From Halomonas sp. LR3S48 (GTDB lineage Bacteria > Pseudomonadota > Gammaproteobacteria > Pseudomonadales > Halomonadaceae): DNA of 64,000 nt. Shown piece by piece: positions 46,980-58,186 of the stretch. Each line of letters begins with the position of its first letter. Within the stretch, counting starts at the first letter, position 1. Location of the stretch: the NCBI RefSeq assembly GCF_025725665.1, contig NZ_CP107009.1:3906001-3970000 (forward strand). The letters are read 5' to 3'. Made by a program: the position numbers and the translations under genes. The notes under the pieces are model-generated. The model had not been told where the DNA came from. It was given only the letters and a program-made list of their open reading frames with translations, and did not search any database.

Positions 46980-48128
46980 ATGAGCGCCCTCGTCTATCTC
47001 GACTACGCCGCCACTACCCCGGTCGACCCCCGGGTCGCCGACGTAATGCAGCGCTACCTCACGGTGGATGGCACCTACGCCAACCCCGCCTCGCGCAGCC
47101 ACATGCTCGGCTGGCAGGCGGAACAGGCGGTGGAGAGCGCACGCCGCCAGGTGGCCGACCTGATCGCGGCCGACCCGCGCGAGATCGTCTGGACCAGCGG
47201 CGCCACCGAAGCCGACAATCTGGCGCTGATCGGCTTCATGCGCGCCAACCGTGAGCGCGGCCGGCACCTGGTGACATCGATCATCGAGCACAAGGCGGTG
47301 GTGGATACCGCCACGGCGCTGGAGAAGGAGGGCTTCGAGGTTTCCTGGCTGACGCCTGGCGCCGACGGACGTGTCACACCCGAGCAGTTGCGTGAAGCCA
47401 TGCGTCCCGACACCGTGCTGGTGTCACTGATGGCGGTGAACAACGAGCTGGGCTGCATCCACGACCTGGCGGCCCTCGCCGAGGTGGCTCACGCCGGCAA
47501 TGCGACTTTTCATGTCGATGCGGCCCAGGGCGTGGGTCGCATCGATCTCGATGTGGCCCGTCTCGGCATCGATCTGATGTCGCTCTCGGGGCACAAGGCC
47601 TACGGCCCCAAGGGCATCGGTGCCCTCTATGTGCGGCGCAGCCCGGACCTGCGCATCGAGCCGTTGATCCACGGTGGCGGGCATGAGCGTGGCATGCGCT
47701 CCGGGACCCTGCCCACCCACCAGATCGCCGGCATGGGCGAAGCCTTCAGCCTGGCCGCGGCCGAGGGCGAAGCCGACCAGGCGCGTATCCTGGCACTCCG
47801 GAACCGCTTGCTCGATGGGTTGTCCGATCTGGACGGCATTCATTGCAACACCGCGGTCGAGGTGGCGGTGCCCAACATTCTCAACCTTGCTTTCGAGGGC
47901 GTGGACGGCGAGTCGCTGCTGATGGCACTGCGCAGCATTGCCCTGTCGACCGGATCGGCATGCAACTCCGCCAGCGTCGAGCCATCCTATGTATTGAAGG
48001 GTATTGGCGTGCCCAGATCGCTGGCCCTGGCTTCGCTACGCTTCAGCTTCGGCCGTTTTACCACCGAGGCCGATATCGATGCGGCGCTCGACGCCTTGCA
48101 CCATGCCCTTCCGGGCCTACGCCGCTAG
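46980..48128 (+). CDS. iscS: Cysteine desulfurase IscS, shortened C-terminus
   Basis: 382 residues, about 20 fewer than E. coli IscS. Takes sulfur from cysteine for Fe-S clusters, thio-tRNAs and other uses. Motifs: VYLDYAATTPVDP, HVDAAQGVGRID, PLP Lys206 in SLSGHKAYGPKG, and Cys328 in the mobile loop (STGSACNSASVEPSYVLKG). The protein ends ALHHALPGLRR and lacks the C-terminal tail that in E. coli contacts IscU. The absence of iscU next door agrees with this loss. Confidence 0.94.
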   Translation: MSALVYLDYAATTPVDPRVADVMQRYLTVDGTYANPASRSHMLGWQAEQAVESARRQVADLIAADPREIVWTSGATEADNLALIGFMRANRERGRHLVTSIIEHKAVVDTATALEKEGFEVSWLTPGADGRVTPEQLREAMRPDTVLVSLMAVNNELGCIHDLAALAEVAHAGNATFHVDAAQGVGRIDLDVARLGIDLMSLSGHKAYGPKGIGALYVRRSPDLRIEPLIHGGGHERGMRSGTLPTHQIAGMGEAFSLAAAEGEADQARILALRNRLLDGLSDLDGIHCNTAVEVAVPNILNLAFEGVDGESLLMALRSIALSTGSACNSASVEPSYVLKGIGVPRSLALASLRFSFGRFTTEADIDAALDALHHALPGLRR

Positions 48129-48153
48129 CCAATTTCGCAGCAGGAGGAACAAC

Positions 48154-48480
48154 ATGGCGCATCTGTCGATTACCAACGCCGCCGCCGAGCAGATCCAGCG
48201 GGTACTCGAGGAGCGCGGGCAAGGACTGGGCCTGCGTGTCTCGGTCAAACCCAGCGGCTGCTCCGGCTACAGCTACGTGCTCGACTTCGCCGACGAAGCC
48301 GCCAACGACGACGCGGTGTTCGAAGAGCACGGCGTCACCGTCTTCGTCACTCCCGAGGCGCTGCCGATGCTCGACGGCAGCGAGGTCGATTACGTCTCGG
48401 AGGGGCTCAATCGCTTCTTCCGCTTCAACAACCCCAACGTGAAGGATCAGTGTGGATGCGGCGAGAGCTTCACCGTCTGA
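48154..48480 (+). CDS. iscA: Fe-S assembly A-type carrier (IscA/ErpA/SufA family)
   Basis: 108 residues. A-type carrier with the three conserved Cys at C36 (SGCSGYSY), C100 and C102 (CGCGESF). Delivers iron or clusters to apoproteins. AGGAGG precedes the ATG at 48154; frame upstream to 48004 is the iscS 3' end in another frame. Follows iscS by 25 bp; the stop codon is the first base pair of the repeat that begins at 48480. Assignment to IscA rather than ErpA or SufA rests on the isc location. Confidence 0.92.
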   Translation: MAHLSITNAAAEQIQRVLEERGQGLGLRVSVKPSGCSGYSYVLDFADEAANDDAVFEEHGVTVFVTPEALPMLDGSEVDYVSEGLNRFFRFNNPNVKDQCGCGESFTV

Positions 48481-48624
48481 AGAAACACTGCACAAGTGTC
48501 TGCGCGGGCAAATCGCTGCGTTGCGCGCTGCTCGACATCCTCACCTAGTACCGCATAGGCTCCGGTGTCTGCGCTGCGTGCGCCTTGCGCTTCACTCCGC
48601 TCGCCGACTTGTGCAGCGTTTCTT
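48480..48624. repeat. 145-bp dispersed repeat with terminal inverted repeats (copy A)
   Basis: The ends are 18-bp inverted repeats with one mismatch (48480-48497, and 48607-48624 ending in GCGTTTCTT). The interior shares four long words, in the same order and spacing, with copy B at 63477-63618: AATCGCTGCGTT, ATCCTCACCTA, CATAGGCTCCGGT and GCGCCTTGCGCTTCA (48511, 48537, 48554, 48580). The last base of the iscA TGA is the first base of the element. No ORF of significance; too short to encode a transposase, so it is MITE- or REP-like. Together with the 48625-48829 leader it fills the iscA-ndk gap. Confidence 0.8.
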
Positions 48625-48640
48625 TCCGCAGGAGTGACGA

Positions 48641-48670
48641 TTGTTCAACGCCCTCCGGCAGCGGTATACT
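48641..48670 (+). promoter_or_regulatory. Candidate sigma-70 promoter for ndk
   Basis: TTGTTC (48641-48646) and TATACT (48665-48670) are 18 bp apart, just past the repeat. This would give ndk a leader of about 150 nt that includes the stem-loop at 48749-48796. It suggests ndk is transcribed apart from the isc operon. Confidence 0.55.
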
Positions 48671-48748
48671 CTGCGCCCACAGTTTTCTCGCGCTGACTCG
48701 CCACGTGCAGCACACTCGGTACGCGGGGACGAACGCATCCAGAATCCG

Positions 48749-48796
48749 TAGCGCCGCGCCATACCGCCCCATCCGGGTAGGTACGGCGTGGCGCTA
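48749..48796 (+). ncRNA. Stem-loop in the ndk 5' leader
   Basis: Arms of 22 nt (48749-48770 and 48775-48796) match at 18 of 22 positions with a 4-nt loop; some mismatches become G-U pairs in RNA. It ends 33 nt before the ndk ATG. No T tract, so it is more likely a leader structure than a terminator. Regulatory role is inferred only. Confidence 0.4.
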
Positions 48797-48829
48797 TCCC
48801 CATACGAATCTCAATGGAGACAGGCCCAC

Positions 48830-49255
48830 ATGGCAACCGAACGTACCCTTTCCATCATCAAGCCCGACGCCGTCGCCAAGAATGCCATCGGCGAGATCAT
48901 CTCCCGCTTCGAAAAGGCCGGCCTCAAGGTCGTCGCCGCCAAGATGCTGCATCTCTCCGAAGAGCAGGCCGGCGGCTTCTACGCCGAGCACAAGGAGCGC
49001 CCCTTCTTCAAGGATCTGGTGGGCTTCATGACCTCCGGCCCGGTGGTCGTCCAGGTGCTGGAAGGCGACGACGCCATTGCCAAGAACCGCGACCTGATGG
49101 GTGCCACCAATCCCAAGGAAGCCGCGCCGGGCACCATTCGCGCCGACTTCGCCGAGACCATCGACGCCAACGCCGTGCACGGCTCCGACTCGCCGGCTTC
49201 CGCAGAGCGTGAAGTGGCCTATTTCTTCAACGCCGACGAGATCCATTCACGTTAA
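48830..49255 (+). CDS. ndk: Nucleoside-diphosphate kinase
   Basis: 141 residues. Transfers the gamma-phosphate among NTPs through a phospho-His. Opening [15 protein letters not shown] and the active-site His in [16 protein letters not shown] are diagnostic. ATG 48830 lies after GGAGACAGG. The frame upstream to 48788 is leader sequence. Position between the isc genes and rlmN matches the gammaproteobacterial order. Confidence 0.97.
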   Translation: MATERTLSIIKPDAVAKNAIGEIISRFEKAGLKVVAAKMLHLSEEQAGGFYAEHKERPFFKDLVGFMTSGPVVVQVLEGDDAIAKNRDLMGATNPKEAAPGTIRADFAETIDANAVHGSDSPASAEREVAYFFNADEIHSR

Positions 49256-49278
49256 GGCTGCGGCCAACCGTGCACTCC

Positions 49279-49300
49279 GCGGGGACGCTCCAGTCCCCGC
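49279..49300. terminator. 8-bp stem-loop downstream of ndk
   Basis: GCGGGGAC pairs perfectly with GTCCCCGC across a 6-nt loop, 24 bp after the ndk stop. No T tract follows, so it may only protect the ndk 3' end or weaken read-through into rlmN. Confidence 0.4.
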
Positions 49301-49329
49301 TCTCGTCCTGCCCCGACCGACGTGATGCC

Positions 49330-50457
<1,128 letters not shown>

Positions 50458-50590
50458 AGCGGGGTGCTGCCTTGACTTCAACACGTCACGGCGCTTTGAT
50501 GGACAGGCTTTTTTTACCCCTGGCCAGCGCCAACCGGGCACCAGGCACGCCAGACATCGACAGCCAGACAGGCCCGACCATGAGGATGCC

Positions 50591-51292
50591 ATGACGCGCG
50601 CCCCCTATCTGCCAAGCCGACGCATGCCGCTGGTAGCGATGGTGGTTGCATCGTTATGGCTCTCCGGCTGCGCCAACCGACTCGAGCAGCAGGCCGATGC
50701 AGACCCGACCGAGGCCTTCACCGAGCTGGGCATGGCGTACCTGGAGCGCGGCAATCTCCCGCGTGCCATGGCGGCACTCAACCGGGCCTTGGAGCGCGTT
50801 CCCGACGACCCCGAGGCGCTTCAGGCCATGGCCATCGTCTACCAGCGCCAGGGCGAGCGCGAGCAGGCCGACGAGATGTTCCAGCGGGCCATCGCGGCCG
50901 CTCCCGGCAACAGCCGCGCACGCAACAACTACGCCGCTTTTCTCTACGAGCACGGCCAGGTACGGCGTGCCTGCGAGCAACTCGAGCTGGCTTCCCGGGA
51001 TACTCGCTATGCCAACCGGGCCCAGCTGTTCGCCAACCTGGGGCAGTGCCAGTGGGATATCGGTGCGATAGGGGAAGCGAGACATAGCCTGGAGCGAGCC
51101 CGCAGCCTCGATCCGCGCAACCCGAGAAGCTATTTCACGCTGGCTGCGCTGGAACTGGAGCAGGGGAATCCCGATCTTGCCCGGCAGCAGCTGGAAATTT
51201 TCGTGGGGCTTGCCGGCATGACGCCGGACGCCCGGGCGCTGGCCCAGCAGATCGCCGCCGCCGGCGCTGATACGCAGCGTGACGCACCTTGA
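50591..51292 (+). CDS. pilF: Type IV pilus biogenesis lipoprotein PilF/PilW (TPR)
   Basis: 233 residues. Lipoprotein signal with lipobox LSGC, then five or so tetratricopeptide repeats (e.g. FTELGMAYLERGNLPRAMAAL, split pattern; ALQAMAIVYQRQGE). PilF helps the outer-membrane secretin PilQ assemble. ATG 50591 opens the signal peptide; frame to 50315 is rlmN antisense or overlap and is discarded. Sits between rlmN and rodZ as in many Gammaproteobacteria; no other pilus genes are in the window. Confidence 0.9.
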   Translation: MTRAPYLPSRRMPLVAMVVASLWLSGCANRLEQQADADPTEAFTELGMAYLERGNLPRAMAALNRALERVPDDPEALQAMAIVYQRQGEREQADEMFQRAIAAAPGNSRARNNYAAFLYEHGQVRRACEQLELASRDTRYANRAQLFANLGQCQWDIGAIGEARHSLERARSLDPRNPRSYFTLAALELEQGNPDLARQQLEIFVGLAGMTPDARALAQQIAAAGADTQRDAP

Positions 51293-51323
51293 TCAACGAC
51301 TCCAAGACGAAGGATGCTCAGCC

Positions 51324-52337
51324 ATGAGCGACAACCAAGATATCGATGCCGCCGGCTTCACGTCGCCGGCCTCCCCCGGGGAGCTGCTTCGCCGCGAACG
51401 TGAAACGCAGGGACTGTCCCGCGAGGAAGTCGCCACGGCATTGAACCTGCGCCCTGCCGTCGTCACCGGCATGGAGGAGGACAGCTACGATCAGGTACCG
51501 GTCGCCACCTATCGCCGTGGCTACCTGCGCGCCTATGCCCGACTGCTGGGCATGGATGACCGCCCCGTATTGCAGGCCTATGCAGACCGCTTCGGCAATC
51601 AGGAGAACGAGCAGCGAGTCGCGCCGGTCCAGATCACCAAGCCGCCGTCGCGCATCGGCGCCTGGCTGTTCAAGCTGGTGACCCTGCTGGTGATCGCCGG
51701 CCTGATCGGCCTCACTCTGGTGTGGTGGCAAAGCCGCGACGGCAACGAACCGCCCACCGTCGACGCGACCGGCCCGGTCTCGGTCGAAACACTGGATGGC
51801 ACCACCACCATCGAAGAGGAGCCGCGCCCCGAAGTCGAGGAGGCCCTGCCGCCGCTGCCCGAGGAGGGCGTCGACCCGCTCGCTGGCGAGGCCGAGGCGC
51901 CGTCCAGCGAAGTCGATCCCGCCGGAGCCCAGTCACTGACGGCACAGCCCGACGCGGACGAAGCCACCGCCAACGATGAAGCTCCCGCCAACGATGAAGC
52001 CACCGCCAGCGACGAGGCCGTCACTGACGAAGCCTCGGCACAGGATATCGTCACCGAGGAGCCCGAACCGGCCGAGACGTCGTCCTCCGCCGACCGCACC
52101 GTGCTGCAGTTGACCTTCAACGAGCAGTCCTGGACCGAGATCTTCGATGCCAACAACCGGCGCGTTTTCGTCGGTCTTCAGGAACCCGGCACCACGGCCA
52201 CCGTCGAAGGAGAGCCCCCTTTCCGCCTGACCATCGGCAATGCCTCCGCCGTCGAGCTGAGCTGGGCCGGCGAACGCGTCGACCTCTCCGCTCGCGCCGG
52301 GGCCAACAACGTCGCCCGTTTCACCTTGGGAGAGTGA
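51324..52337 (+). CDS. rodZ: RodZ-like helix-turn-helix membrane protein
   Basis: 337 residues. N-terminal helix-turn-helix (about 15-90; [32 protein letters not shown]), one membrane helix ([21 protein letters not shown]), an acidic low-complexity linker with three hexapeptide repeats (51963-52016), and a DUF4115 periplasmic domain ([16 protein letters not shown]...). RodZ links MreB filaments to the envelope for rod shape. AAGGA precedes ATG 51324. Confidence 0.9.
   Translation: MSDNQDIDAAGFTSPASPGELLRRERETQGLSREEVATALNLRPAVVTGMEEDSYDQVPVATYRRGYLRAYARLLGMDDRPVLQAYADRFGNQENEQRVAPVQITKPPSRIGAWLFKLVTLLVIAGLIGLTLVWWQSRDGNEPPTVDATGPVSVETLDGTTTIEEEPRPEVEEALPPLPEEGVDPLAGEAEAPSSEVDPAGAQSLTAQPDADEATANDEAPANDEATASDEAVTDEASAQDIVTEEPEPAETSSSADRTVLQLTFNEQSWTEIFDANNRRVFVGLQEPGTTATVEGEPPFRLTIGNASAVELSWAGERVDLSARAGANNVARFTLGE
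51963..52016 (+). repeat. Three 18-bp tandem repeats inside rodZ
   Basis: Three in-frame 18-nt units encode A-T/P-A-N/S-D-E; the first two share GCCAACGATGAA exactly. They lie in the acidic linker of RodZ between the membrane helix and the periplasmic domain. Such repeats change length easily without disrupting a fold. Confidence 0.7.
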
Positions 52338-52338
52338 T

Positions 52339-53454
52339 ATGCATTCCCCATCGCCCATCGTTCGCCGCAAGTCGCGCCAGATCCACGTCGGCAAGGTGCC
52401 GGTCGGGGGTGATGCCCCGATCTCGGTACAGAGCATGACCAATACCGACACCCTGGACGTGGCCGCCACCGTAGCCCAGATCGAGCGCCTGGAAACCGCC
52501 GGAGCCGATATCGTGCGCGTCTCGGTGCCGAGCATGGACGCCGCCGAGGCTTTCGGACGCATCAAGCAGCAGGTCAACGTACCGCTGGTGGCCGACATCC
52601 ACTTCGACTACAAGATCGCCCTGCGCGTGGCCGAGCTCGGTGTCGACTGCCTGCGCATCAACCCCGGCAACATCGGCAAGGAGGAGCGCGTGCGCGCCGT
52701 GGTCGGCGCCGCCCGCGACAACGGCATCCCGATCCGCATCGGCGTCAACGCCGGGTCGCTGGAGAAGGAGCTGCAGCGCAAGTACGGCGAGCCCACACCG
52801 GAAGCGCTGGTGGAGTCGGCCATGCGCCATATCGACCATCTCGACCGTCTCGACTTCCAGGAGTACAAGGTCAGCGTCAAGGCCAGCGACGTGTTCATGG
52901 CCGTAGCCGCCTATCGCCAATTGGCCAAACTGATCGAGCAGCCGCTGCACCTCGGCATCACCGAGGCCGGCGGGCTGCGCTCGGGCACCGTGAAATCCTC
53001 CATTGGCCTGGGCATGCTGCTGATGGACGGCATCGGCGACACCATTCGTGTCTCGCTTGCCGCCGATCCGGTGGAAGAGATCAAGGTCGGCTACGACATG
53101 CTCAAGAGCCTGCGCCTGCGCAGCAAGGGCATCAACTTCATCGCCTGTCCCAGTTGCTCACGTCAGAACTTCGACGTGATCGGCACCATGAACGCCCTTG
53201 AGGAGCGCCTCGAGGACATCATGACCCCGCTCGACGTCTCGGTGATCGGCTGTATCGTCAACGGCCCCGGCGAAGCCAAGGAGAGCGACATCGGCCTGAC
53301 CGGCGGCAGCCCCGCCAACCTCGTCTATATCGACGGCAAGCCCGCGTCCAAGCTGCGTAATGAACATCTGGTCGACGATCTCGAAGCCCTGATCCGCGCA
53401 AAGGTACGCGAGAAGGAGCAGGCCGAACAGAACGTGATCGCCCGCGAGGCCTGA
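52339..53454 (+). CDS. ispG: 4-hydroxy-3-methylbut-2-en-1-yl diphosphate synthase
   Basis: 371 residues. Iron-sulfur enzyme of the non-mevalonate isoprenoid pathway. Motifs: [31 protein letters not shown], and cluster Cys in [12 protein letters not shown] and [18 protein letters not shown]. Starts one base after the rodZ stop, so the two are coupled. Followed by hisS as in E. coli. Confidence 0.97.
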   Translation: MHSPSPIVRRKSRQIHVGKVPVGGDAPISVQSMTNTDTLDVAATVAQIERLETAGADIVRVSVPSMDAAEAFGRIKQQVNVPLVADIHFDYKIALRVAELGVDCLRINPGNIGKEERVRAVVGAARDNGIPIRIGVNAGSLEKELQRKYGEPTPEALVESAMRHIDHLDRLDFQEYKVSVKASDVFMAVAAYRQLAKLIEQPLHLGITEAGGLRSGTVKSSIGLGMLLMDGIGDTIRVSLAADPVEEIKVGYDMLKSLRLRSKGINFIACPSCSRQNFDVIGTMNALEERLEDIMTPLDVSVIGCIVNGPGEAKESDIGLTGGSPANLVYIDGKPASKLRNEHLVDDLEALIRAKVREKEQAEQNVIAREA

Positions 53455-53482
53455 GCGGCCGTCGACCATCAAGGAGCCACCG

Positions 53483-54823
53483 TTGAGCAAGTCCCAGTCG
53501 AGCACCAACCAATCGAGCACCAAAGAGAGCGGCCAGAAAAAGATCCAGGCCATTCGTGGCATGAACGATCTGCTGCCGGGCCAATCCGCCCTGTGGCAGT
53601 ACTTCGAAGGTATCGTTCAGGCGCTGATGCGGCGCTACGGTTACGCCGAGATCCGCACGCCCATCGTCGAGCAGACCGCCCTGTTCGCCCGCTCCATCGG
53701 CGAGGTCACCGACATCGTCGAAAAGGAGATGTACACCTTCGATGACCGTAATGGCGACAGCCTGACCCTGCGACCCGAGGGCACTGCGAGCTGCGTACGT
53801 GCCGCCATGGAGCACGGCCTGCTGCACAACCAGACCCAGCGGTTGTGGTACCAGGGCCCGATGTTCCGTCACGAGCGTCCGCAGAAGGGTCGCTACCGCC
53901 AGTTCCATCAGGTCGGCCTGGAAGCCTTCGGCCTGGAGGGGCCGGACATCGACGCCGAGGTGATCCTGCTCTCCGCGCGGCTGTGGCAGGAGTTGGGGCT
54001 CATCGAGCACGTCACCCTGGAGCTCAATTCGCTGGGCTCCAGCGAGGCCCGCGCCGCCTATCGCGACAAGCTGGTGGCCTACTTCGAACAGCATCGCGAC
54101 CAGCTCGACGAGGACTCGCTGCGCCGCCTGTCGAGCAACCCGCTGCGCATTCTCGACTCCAAGAACCCGGACATGGCGCCGATGCTGGCCGACGCGCCCA
54201 AGCTGATGGATCACCTCGACGATGCCTCGCGCGAGCACTTCGAGGGCCTCACCGCCCTGCTCGAGGCCGCCGGCATCGACTACGTGATCAACCCGCGCCT
54301 GGTGCGCGGCCTCGACTACTACGGCCGTACCGTCTTCGAGTGGACCACCACGGCGCTGGGCAGCCAGGGCACGGTCTGCGCCGGCGGCCGCTACGACGGC
54401 CTGGTCGAGCAGCTCGGCGGCAAGCCGACCCCGGCGGTGGGCTTCGCCATGGGCATCGAGCGTCTGATCCTGCTGCTCGAGACCCTGGAACTGGTACCCG
54501 ACGCCGCCCTGGCCGAGCTGGACCTCTACGTGCTGCCCATGGACGATGGCGCCACCGCCCGGGCCATGTTGCTTGCCGAACGGGTCCGCAGCGAACTACC
54601 CGAGCTGCGCGTGCAGTTGCACTGTGGCGGTGGCAGCTTCAAGAGCCGCATCAAGAAGGCCGACCGCAGCGGTGCCCGACTGGCACTGCTGCTGGGCGAG
54701 GACGAACTGGCCCTGGGCCGCGCGACGCTGAAGTTCCTGCGCGAGGAGCGCGAGCAACTGAGTCTGTCCCAGGACGCCCTGGCCGAGACCCTCGCCACCC
54801 TGGTGAGCGGTGCGCGCGCCTGA
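53483..54823 (+). CDS. hisS: Histidyl-tRNA synthetase
   Basis: 446 residues. Class II synthetase: motif 2 [18 protein letters not shown], His-binding motifs [13 protein letters not shown] and [15 protein letters not shown]-terminal anticodon-binding domain. Starts with TTG after AAGGAG at eight bases. The first 19 residues are a polar Ser/Thr/Gln-rich extension ahead of [13 protein letters not shown], the usual start region; it comes from a direct repeat (TCGAGCACCAA twice). If a later start is used the protein would be shorter but complete. Confidence 0.96.
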   Translation: MSKSQSSTNQSSTKESGQKKIQAIRGMNDLLPGQSALWQYFEGIVQALMRRYGYAEIRTPIVEQTALFARSIGEVTDIVEKEMYTFDDRNGDSLTLRPEGTASCVRAAMEHGLLHNQTQRLWYQGPMFRHERPQKGRYRQFHQVGLEAFGLEGPDIDAEVILLSARLWQELGLIEHVTLELNSLGSSEARAAYRDKLVAYFEQHRDQLDEDSLRRLSSNPLRILDSKNPDMAPMLADAPKLMDHLDDASREHFEGLTALLEAAGIDYVINPRLVRGLDYYGRTVFEWTTTALGSQGTVCAGGRYDGLVEQLGGKPTPAVGFAMGIERLILLLETLELVPDAALAELDLYVLPMDDGATARAMLLAERVRSELPELRVQLHCGGGSFKSRIKKADRSGARLALLLGEDELALGRATLKFLREEREQLSLSQDALAETLATLVSGARA

Positions 54824-54857
54824 CCGAACCGCATCTGTTGTGTAAAGGAGACCGCCC

Positions 54858-55502
54858 GTGGCGGAGCTGAGAACTGAAGAAGAGCAGTTGGAAGCCATCA
54901 AGCGCTGGTGGAAGGAGAACGGCACCGCGTTGATCGCAGGCGTGGCCATCGCGATTGCCGGCGTGGTGGGCTGGAATACCTGGCAGAGCTATCAGGAAAA
55001 TCAGGCGGAAGCGGCCTCGATGCGCTATCAGCACCTGGTCAGCCTGGCCGACGGCGGCGAAGTCGACGAGGCCCGCAGCCTGGTCGCCGAAATCGCCGAC
55101 AACCACGGCCGCACGCTCTACGCCGACCTGGCGCGCCTGATCGACGCCGGCCTCGCCGTGGACGAGGGCGAACTGGACGAGGCGCGCGACATCCTCGACG
55201 AGGTGATCGCCTCCAGCAAGCGCGCGTACGTACAGGGGCTGGCAAGGCTGCGTCTGGCCCGGCTGCAGGTCGCTACGGACGACGCCGAAGCCGCGCTCGA
55301 TACCCTGGCGCGCGACGTTCCGGCGGCCCTGGCCGCCCAACAGGCAGATATCCGCGGCGATGCGCTGCGCGCGCTGGGCCGCGACGACGAAGCCCGCCAA
55401 GCCTGGCAAGAGGCCCTTGCGGTCGCCGAACAACGTAATCAGCCGATCTATGGCGTCCAGCTGAAGCTCGACGACCTGGGTGCCGAAGAGGCCATGCTAT
55501 GA
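54858..55502 (+). CDS. yfgM: YfgM family TPR protein (ancillary SecYEG/BamB neighbour)
   Basis: 214 residues. GTG start after AAAGGAG. An N-terminal membrane helix (ALIAGVAIAIAGVVGWNTW) precedes tetratricopeptide-like helices in the periplasm (ASMRYQHLVSLADGGEVD...). E. coli YfgM is tied to the SecYEG translocon and periplasmic chaperones, and sits before bamB, as here. Its stop overlaps the bamB start by 4 bp. Confidence 0.9.
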   Translation: MAELRTEEEQLEAIKRWWKENGTALIAGVAIAIAGVVGWNTWQSYQENQAEAASMRYQHLVSLADGGEVDEARSLVAEIADNHGRTLYADLARLIDAGLAVDEGELDEARDILDEVIASSKRAYVQGLARLRLARLQVATDDAEAALDTLARDVPAALAAQQADIRGDALRALGRDDEARQAWQEALAVAEQRNQPIYGVQLKLDDLGAEEAML

Positions 55503-56683
55503 AGACGACATACACTCGCCAATCTTTCCTGGCTCGCAAGTCATCCCTGGCCTTGGTGGCCACTCTCGCTCTCGGCCTGCTGGCCGGCTGTGCCAACAAG
55601 GCGGAACCACGCTACAGCCCCAAGGAATTGCAGCGCTTCGAGGCCAGCGCCGAACTCGATACCGATTGGCGTCAGCAGGTCGGCAAGGGCCTCGGCCGAG
55701 CCACCTATCCCATTTCGCCCTCGCTCGACAACGGCGTGATCTACACCGCCGACGAACGTGGCCGGGTCATGGCAATGGATGCCCAGAGCGGTGAACGTCG
55801 CTGGCAGACCGACCTCGAGGTCGGCGTTTCCAGCGGCCTGACGGCCGTGGCCGGACAGGTCTATCTCGGCACCCGCAACGGCGAGGTGCTGGCTTTGAGC
55901 CAGTCCAACGGCGATGTCAGCTGGCGTGCACGCGTCTCCAGCGAGGTGCTCGCTCCGCCGCAGCCCAACAACGAGCTGCTCGTGGTGCAGAGCGTCGACG
56001 GCACCGTCACGGCGCTGGACCGGCTCACCGGCCGTGAGCGCTGGGTCCATACCACCACCGAACCTGCCCTCACCCTGCGCGGCACCGGCACGCCCGCGGT
56101 GATCGACCCGGTGACCTTCGCCGGCTTCGCCAACGGCCGCCTGGTCACGCTGGACAACCGCAGCGGCCAGCCGCTGTGGGAACGGCGCATCGCCGTGCCC
56201 CGCGGGCGCAGCGAGATCGACCGCATGGTCGACCTGGGTGGCCAGCCGGTGCTGACCCCCGACGGCCGACTGTTCGTGACCAGCTACAACGGCCGCCTGG
56301 TAGCCCTGGAAGCGCCCAGCGGCGAGGTGCTGTGGGAGCGTGAGCACTCCAGCTTCCGGACCCCGGTGCTGGTGGGTGATCGTCTGTTCACCGTCACCGA
56401 AGCCAGCCACGTGATCGCCTTCGATGCGCGCACCGGGGAGGAACTGTGGCGCAACCGCGACCTCGAGGGCCGCTGGCTGACGTCTCCGGCCTTCGCCGAC
56501 GGCAACCTGGTACTGGGCGACTTCGAGGGCTACGTGCATCTGGTCGATATCCAGAACGGCCGCTTCACCGCCCGCACCCGGGTCGACAGCTCGGGAATCA
56601 GCCTGCGACCGATCACCGATTCCCGCCGCATCTACGTGTTGGCCAACAGCGGCCGCCTCGAGGCCCTGGAAATCAATCGATGA
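55499..56683 (+). CDS. bamB: Outer-membrane assembly lipoprotein BamB
   Basis: 394 residues. Lipoprotein signal with lipobox LAGC near residue 30, then an eight-bladed beta-propeller with PQQ-type repeats ([25 protein letters not shown]). BamB is a subunit of the BAM complex inserting beta-barrel proteins. Translationally coupled to yfgM and to der by 4-bp overlaps on both sides. Confidence 0.95.
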   Translation: MKTTYTRQSFLARKSSLALVATLALGLLAGCANKAEPRYSPKELQRFEASAELDTDWRQQVGKGLGRATYPISPSLDNGVIYTADERGRVMAMDAQSGERRWQTDLEVGVSSGLTAVAGQVYLGTRNGEVLALSQSNGDVSWRARVSSEVLAPPQPNNELLVVQSVDGTVTALDRLTGRERWVHTTTEPALTLRGTGTPAVIDPVTFAGFANGRLVTLDNRSGQPLWERRIAVPRGRSEIDRMVDLGGQPVLTPDGRLFVTSYNGRLVALEAPSGEVLWEREHSSFRTPVLVGDRLFTVTEASHVIAFDARTGEELWRNRDLEGRWLTSPAFADGNLVLGDFEGYVHLVDIQNGRFTARTRVDSSGISLRPITDSRRIYVLANSGRLEALEINR

Positions 56684-58083
56684 CACCCGTAATCGCCCTG
56701 GTCGGCCGCCCCAACGTGGGCAAGTCGACCCTGTTCAACCGCTTGACCCGTAGCCGCGACGCCTTGGTGGCGGACTTCCCCGGGCTCACCCGCGACCGCA
56801 AGTACGGTAACGGCATGCTCGGCGACAAGGCCTACACGGTGATCGATACCGGTGGCATCAGTGGGGATGAGGAGGGCATCGATGCCGCCATGGCCGAGCA
56901 ATCGCTGGCGGCCATCGACGAGGCCGACATCGTGCTGTTCATGGTCGACGCTCGGGCCGGCCTGCAGGTCGCCGACGAAGCCATCGCCAACCACCTGCGG
57001 GTCAACCAGAAGAAGACCTGGCTCGTCGTCAACAAGACCGACGGACTGGAAGAACATTCGGCCATGGCCGATTTCTGGAAGCTGGGGCTGGGCGATCCCC
57101 GCCCCATCGCCGCCGCCCACGGGCGCAACGTCACCAGCCTGATCGAGGAGGTGCTCGAGCCCTTTCCCGAGCGCGACCAGAGCATCCCGGCGGACACCGG
57201 CACCAAGGGCATCCGCATCGGCGTCATCGGCCGGCCCAACGTGGGCAAGTCGACGCTGGTCAACCGCCTGCTCGGCGAGGAGCGGGTGGTGGTCTTCGAC
57301 GAAGCCGGCACCACCCGCGACGCCATCGAGATCCCCTTCGAGCGGCGCGGCAAGCCCTACGTACTGATCGATACCGCCGGCGTGCGGCGGCGCAAGAACG
57401 TCAGCGAGATAGCCGAGAAGTTCTCGATCATCAAGACGCTGGAAGCGATCAAGGAGTGCCACGTCGCGATCATGGTGCTCGATGCACGCAGCGGCCTGGT
57501 GGAACAGGACCTGCACCTGCTCGACTACGTGCTGACCACCGGCCGCGCCCTGGTGCTGGCAGTGAACAAGTGGGACGGCCTGGAGCAGGAGGCCAAGGAG
57601 AAGATGCGCGCCGAGATCAAGCGCCGCCTGGGCTTTGCCGATTACGCCGAGCTGCACTTCATCTCGGCCCTGCACGGCACCGCCGTGGGTGACCTCTACC
57701 CCTCCATCGAACGCGCCTTCGCCTCGGCCAACAGCCACTGGTCGACCAACCGCCTCACGACCCTGCTGCAGGATGCCGTCAGCCAACATCCGCCGCCGCT
57801 GGTTCACGGTCGCCGGATCAAGCTGCGCATGGCCCACCAGGGCGGCAGCAATCCGCCGATCATCGTGGTGCACGGCAACCAGACCGAAGCCCTGCCCGAG
57901 GCCTACAAGCGCTTCCTGACCAATACCTTCCGCAAGGTACTCAAGGTGCGCGGCACGCCGATCCGCTTCGAATTTCGCTCTGGCAGCAACCCGTTCGATC
58001 CGCAGGCCGGTGCCAGCGACCGGGAGAAAGCCAAGCAGCGCGAGCTGGGACGCACCCGCGAAGCCCGCAACAAACGCCGCTGA
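56680..58083 (+). CDS. der: Ribosome-associated GTPase Der (EngA)
   Basis: 467 residues. Two tandem GTPase domains, each with a P loop (GRPNVGKST at residues 8-16 and again near residue 185), and a C-terminal KH-like domain. Der is essential for late 50S subunit assembly. ATG 56680 overlaps the bamB stop; frame upstream to 56446 is bamB in another frame. Ends the conserved hisS-yfgM-bamB-der block. Confidence 0.97.
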   Translation: MTPVIALVGRPNVGKSTLFNRLTRSRDALVADFPGLTRDRKYGNGMLGDKAYTVIDTGGISGDEEGIDAAMAEQSLAAIDEADIVLFMVDARAGLQVADEAIANHLRVNQKKTWLVVNKTDGLEEHSAMADFWKLGLGDPRPIAAAHGRNVTSLIEEVLEPFPERDQSIPADTGTKGIRIGVIGRPNVGKSTLVNRLLGEERVVVFDEAGTTRDAIEIPFERRGKPYVLIDTAGVRRRKNVSEIAEKFSIIKTLEAIKECHVAIMVLDARSGLVEQDLHLLDYVLTTGRALVLAVNKWDGLEQEAKEKMRAEIKRRLGFADYAELHFISALHGTAVGDLYPSIERAFASANSHWSTNRLTTLLQDAVSQHPPPLVHGRRIKLRMAHQGGSNPPIIVVHGNQTEALPEAYKRFLTNTFRKVLKVRGTPIRFEFRSGSNPFDPQAGASDREKAKQRELGRTREARNKRR

Positions 58084-58186
58084 CCCCTGTCCAAGTGTCC
58101 GGCCGTCAAGGCCGGGCCGTTACACCCCAGCAATCCGACCTGTCCCCAACCCTGTTTACTGACCCGCTTCCCAACGGGAGGAGCCG

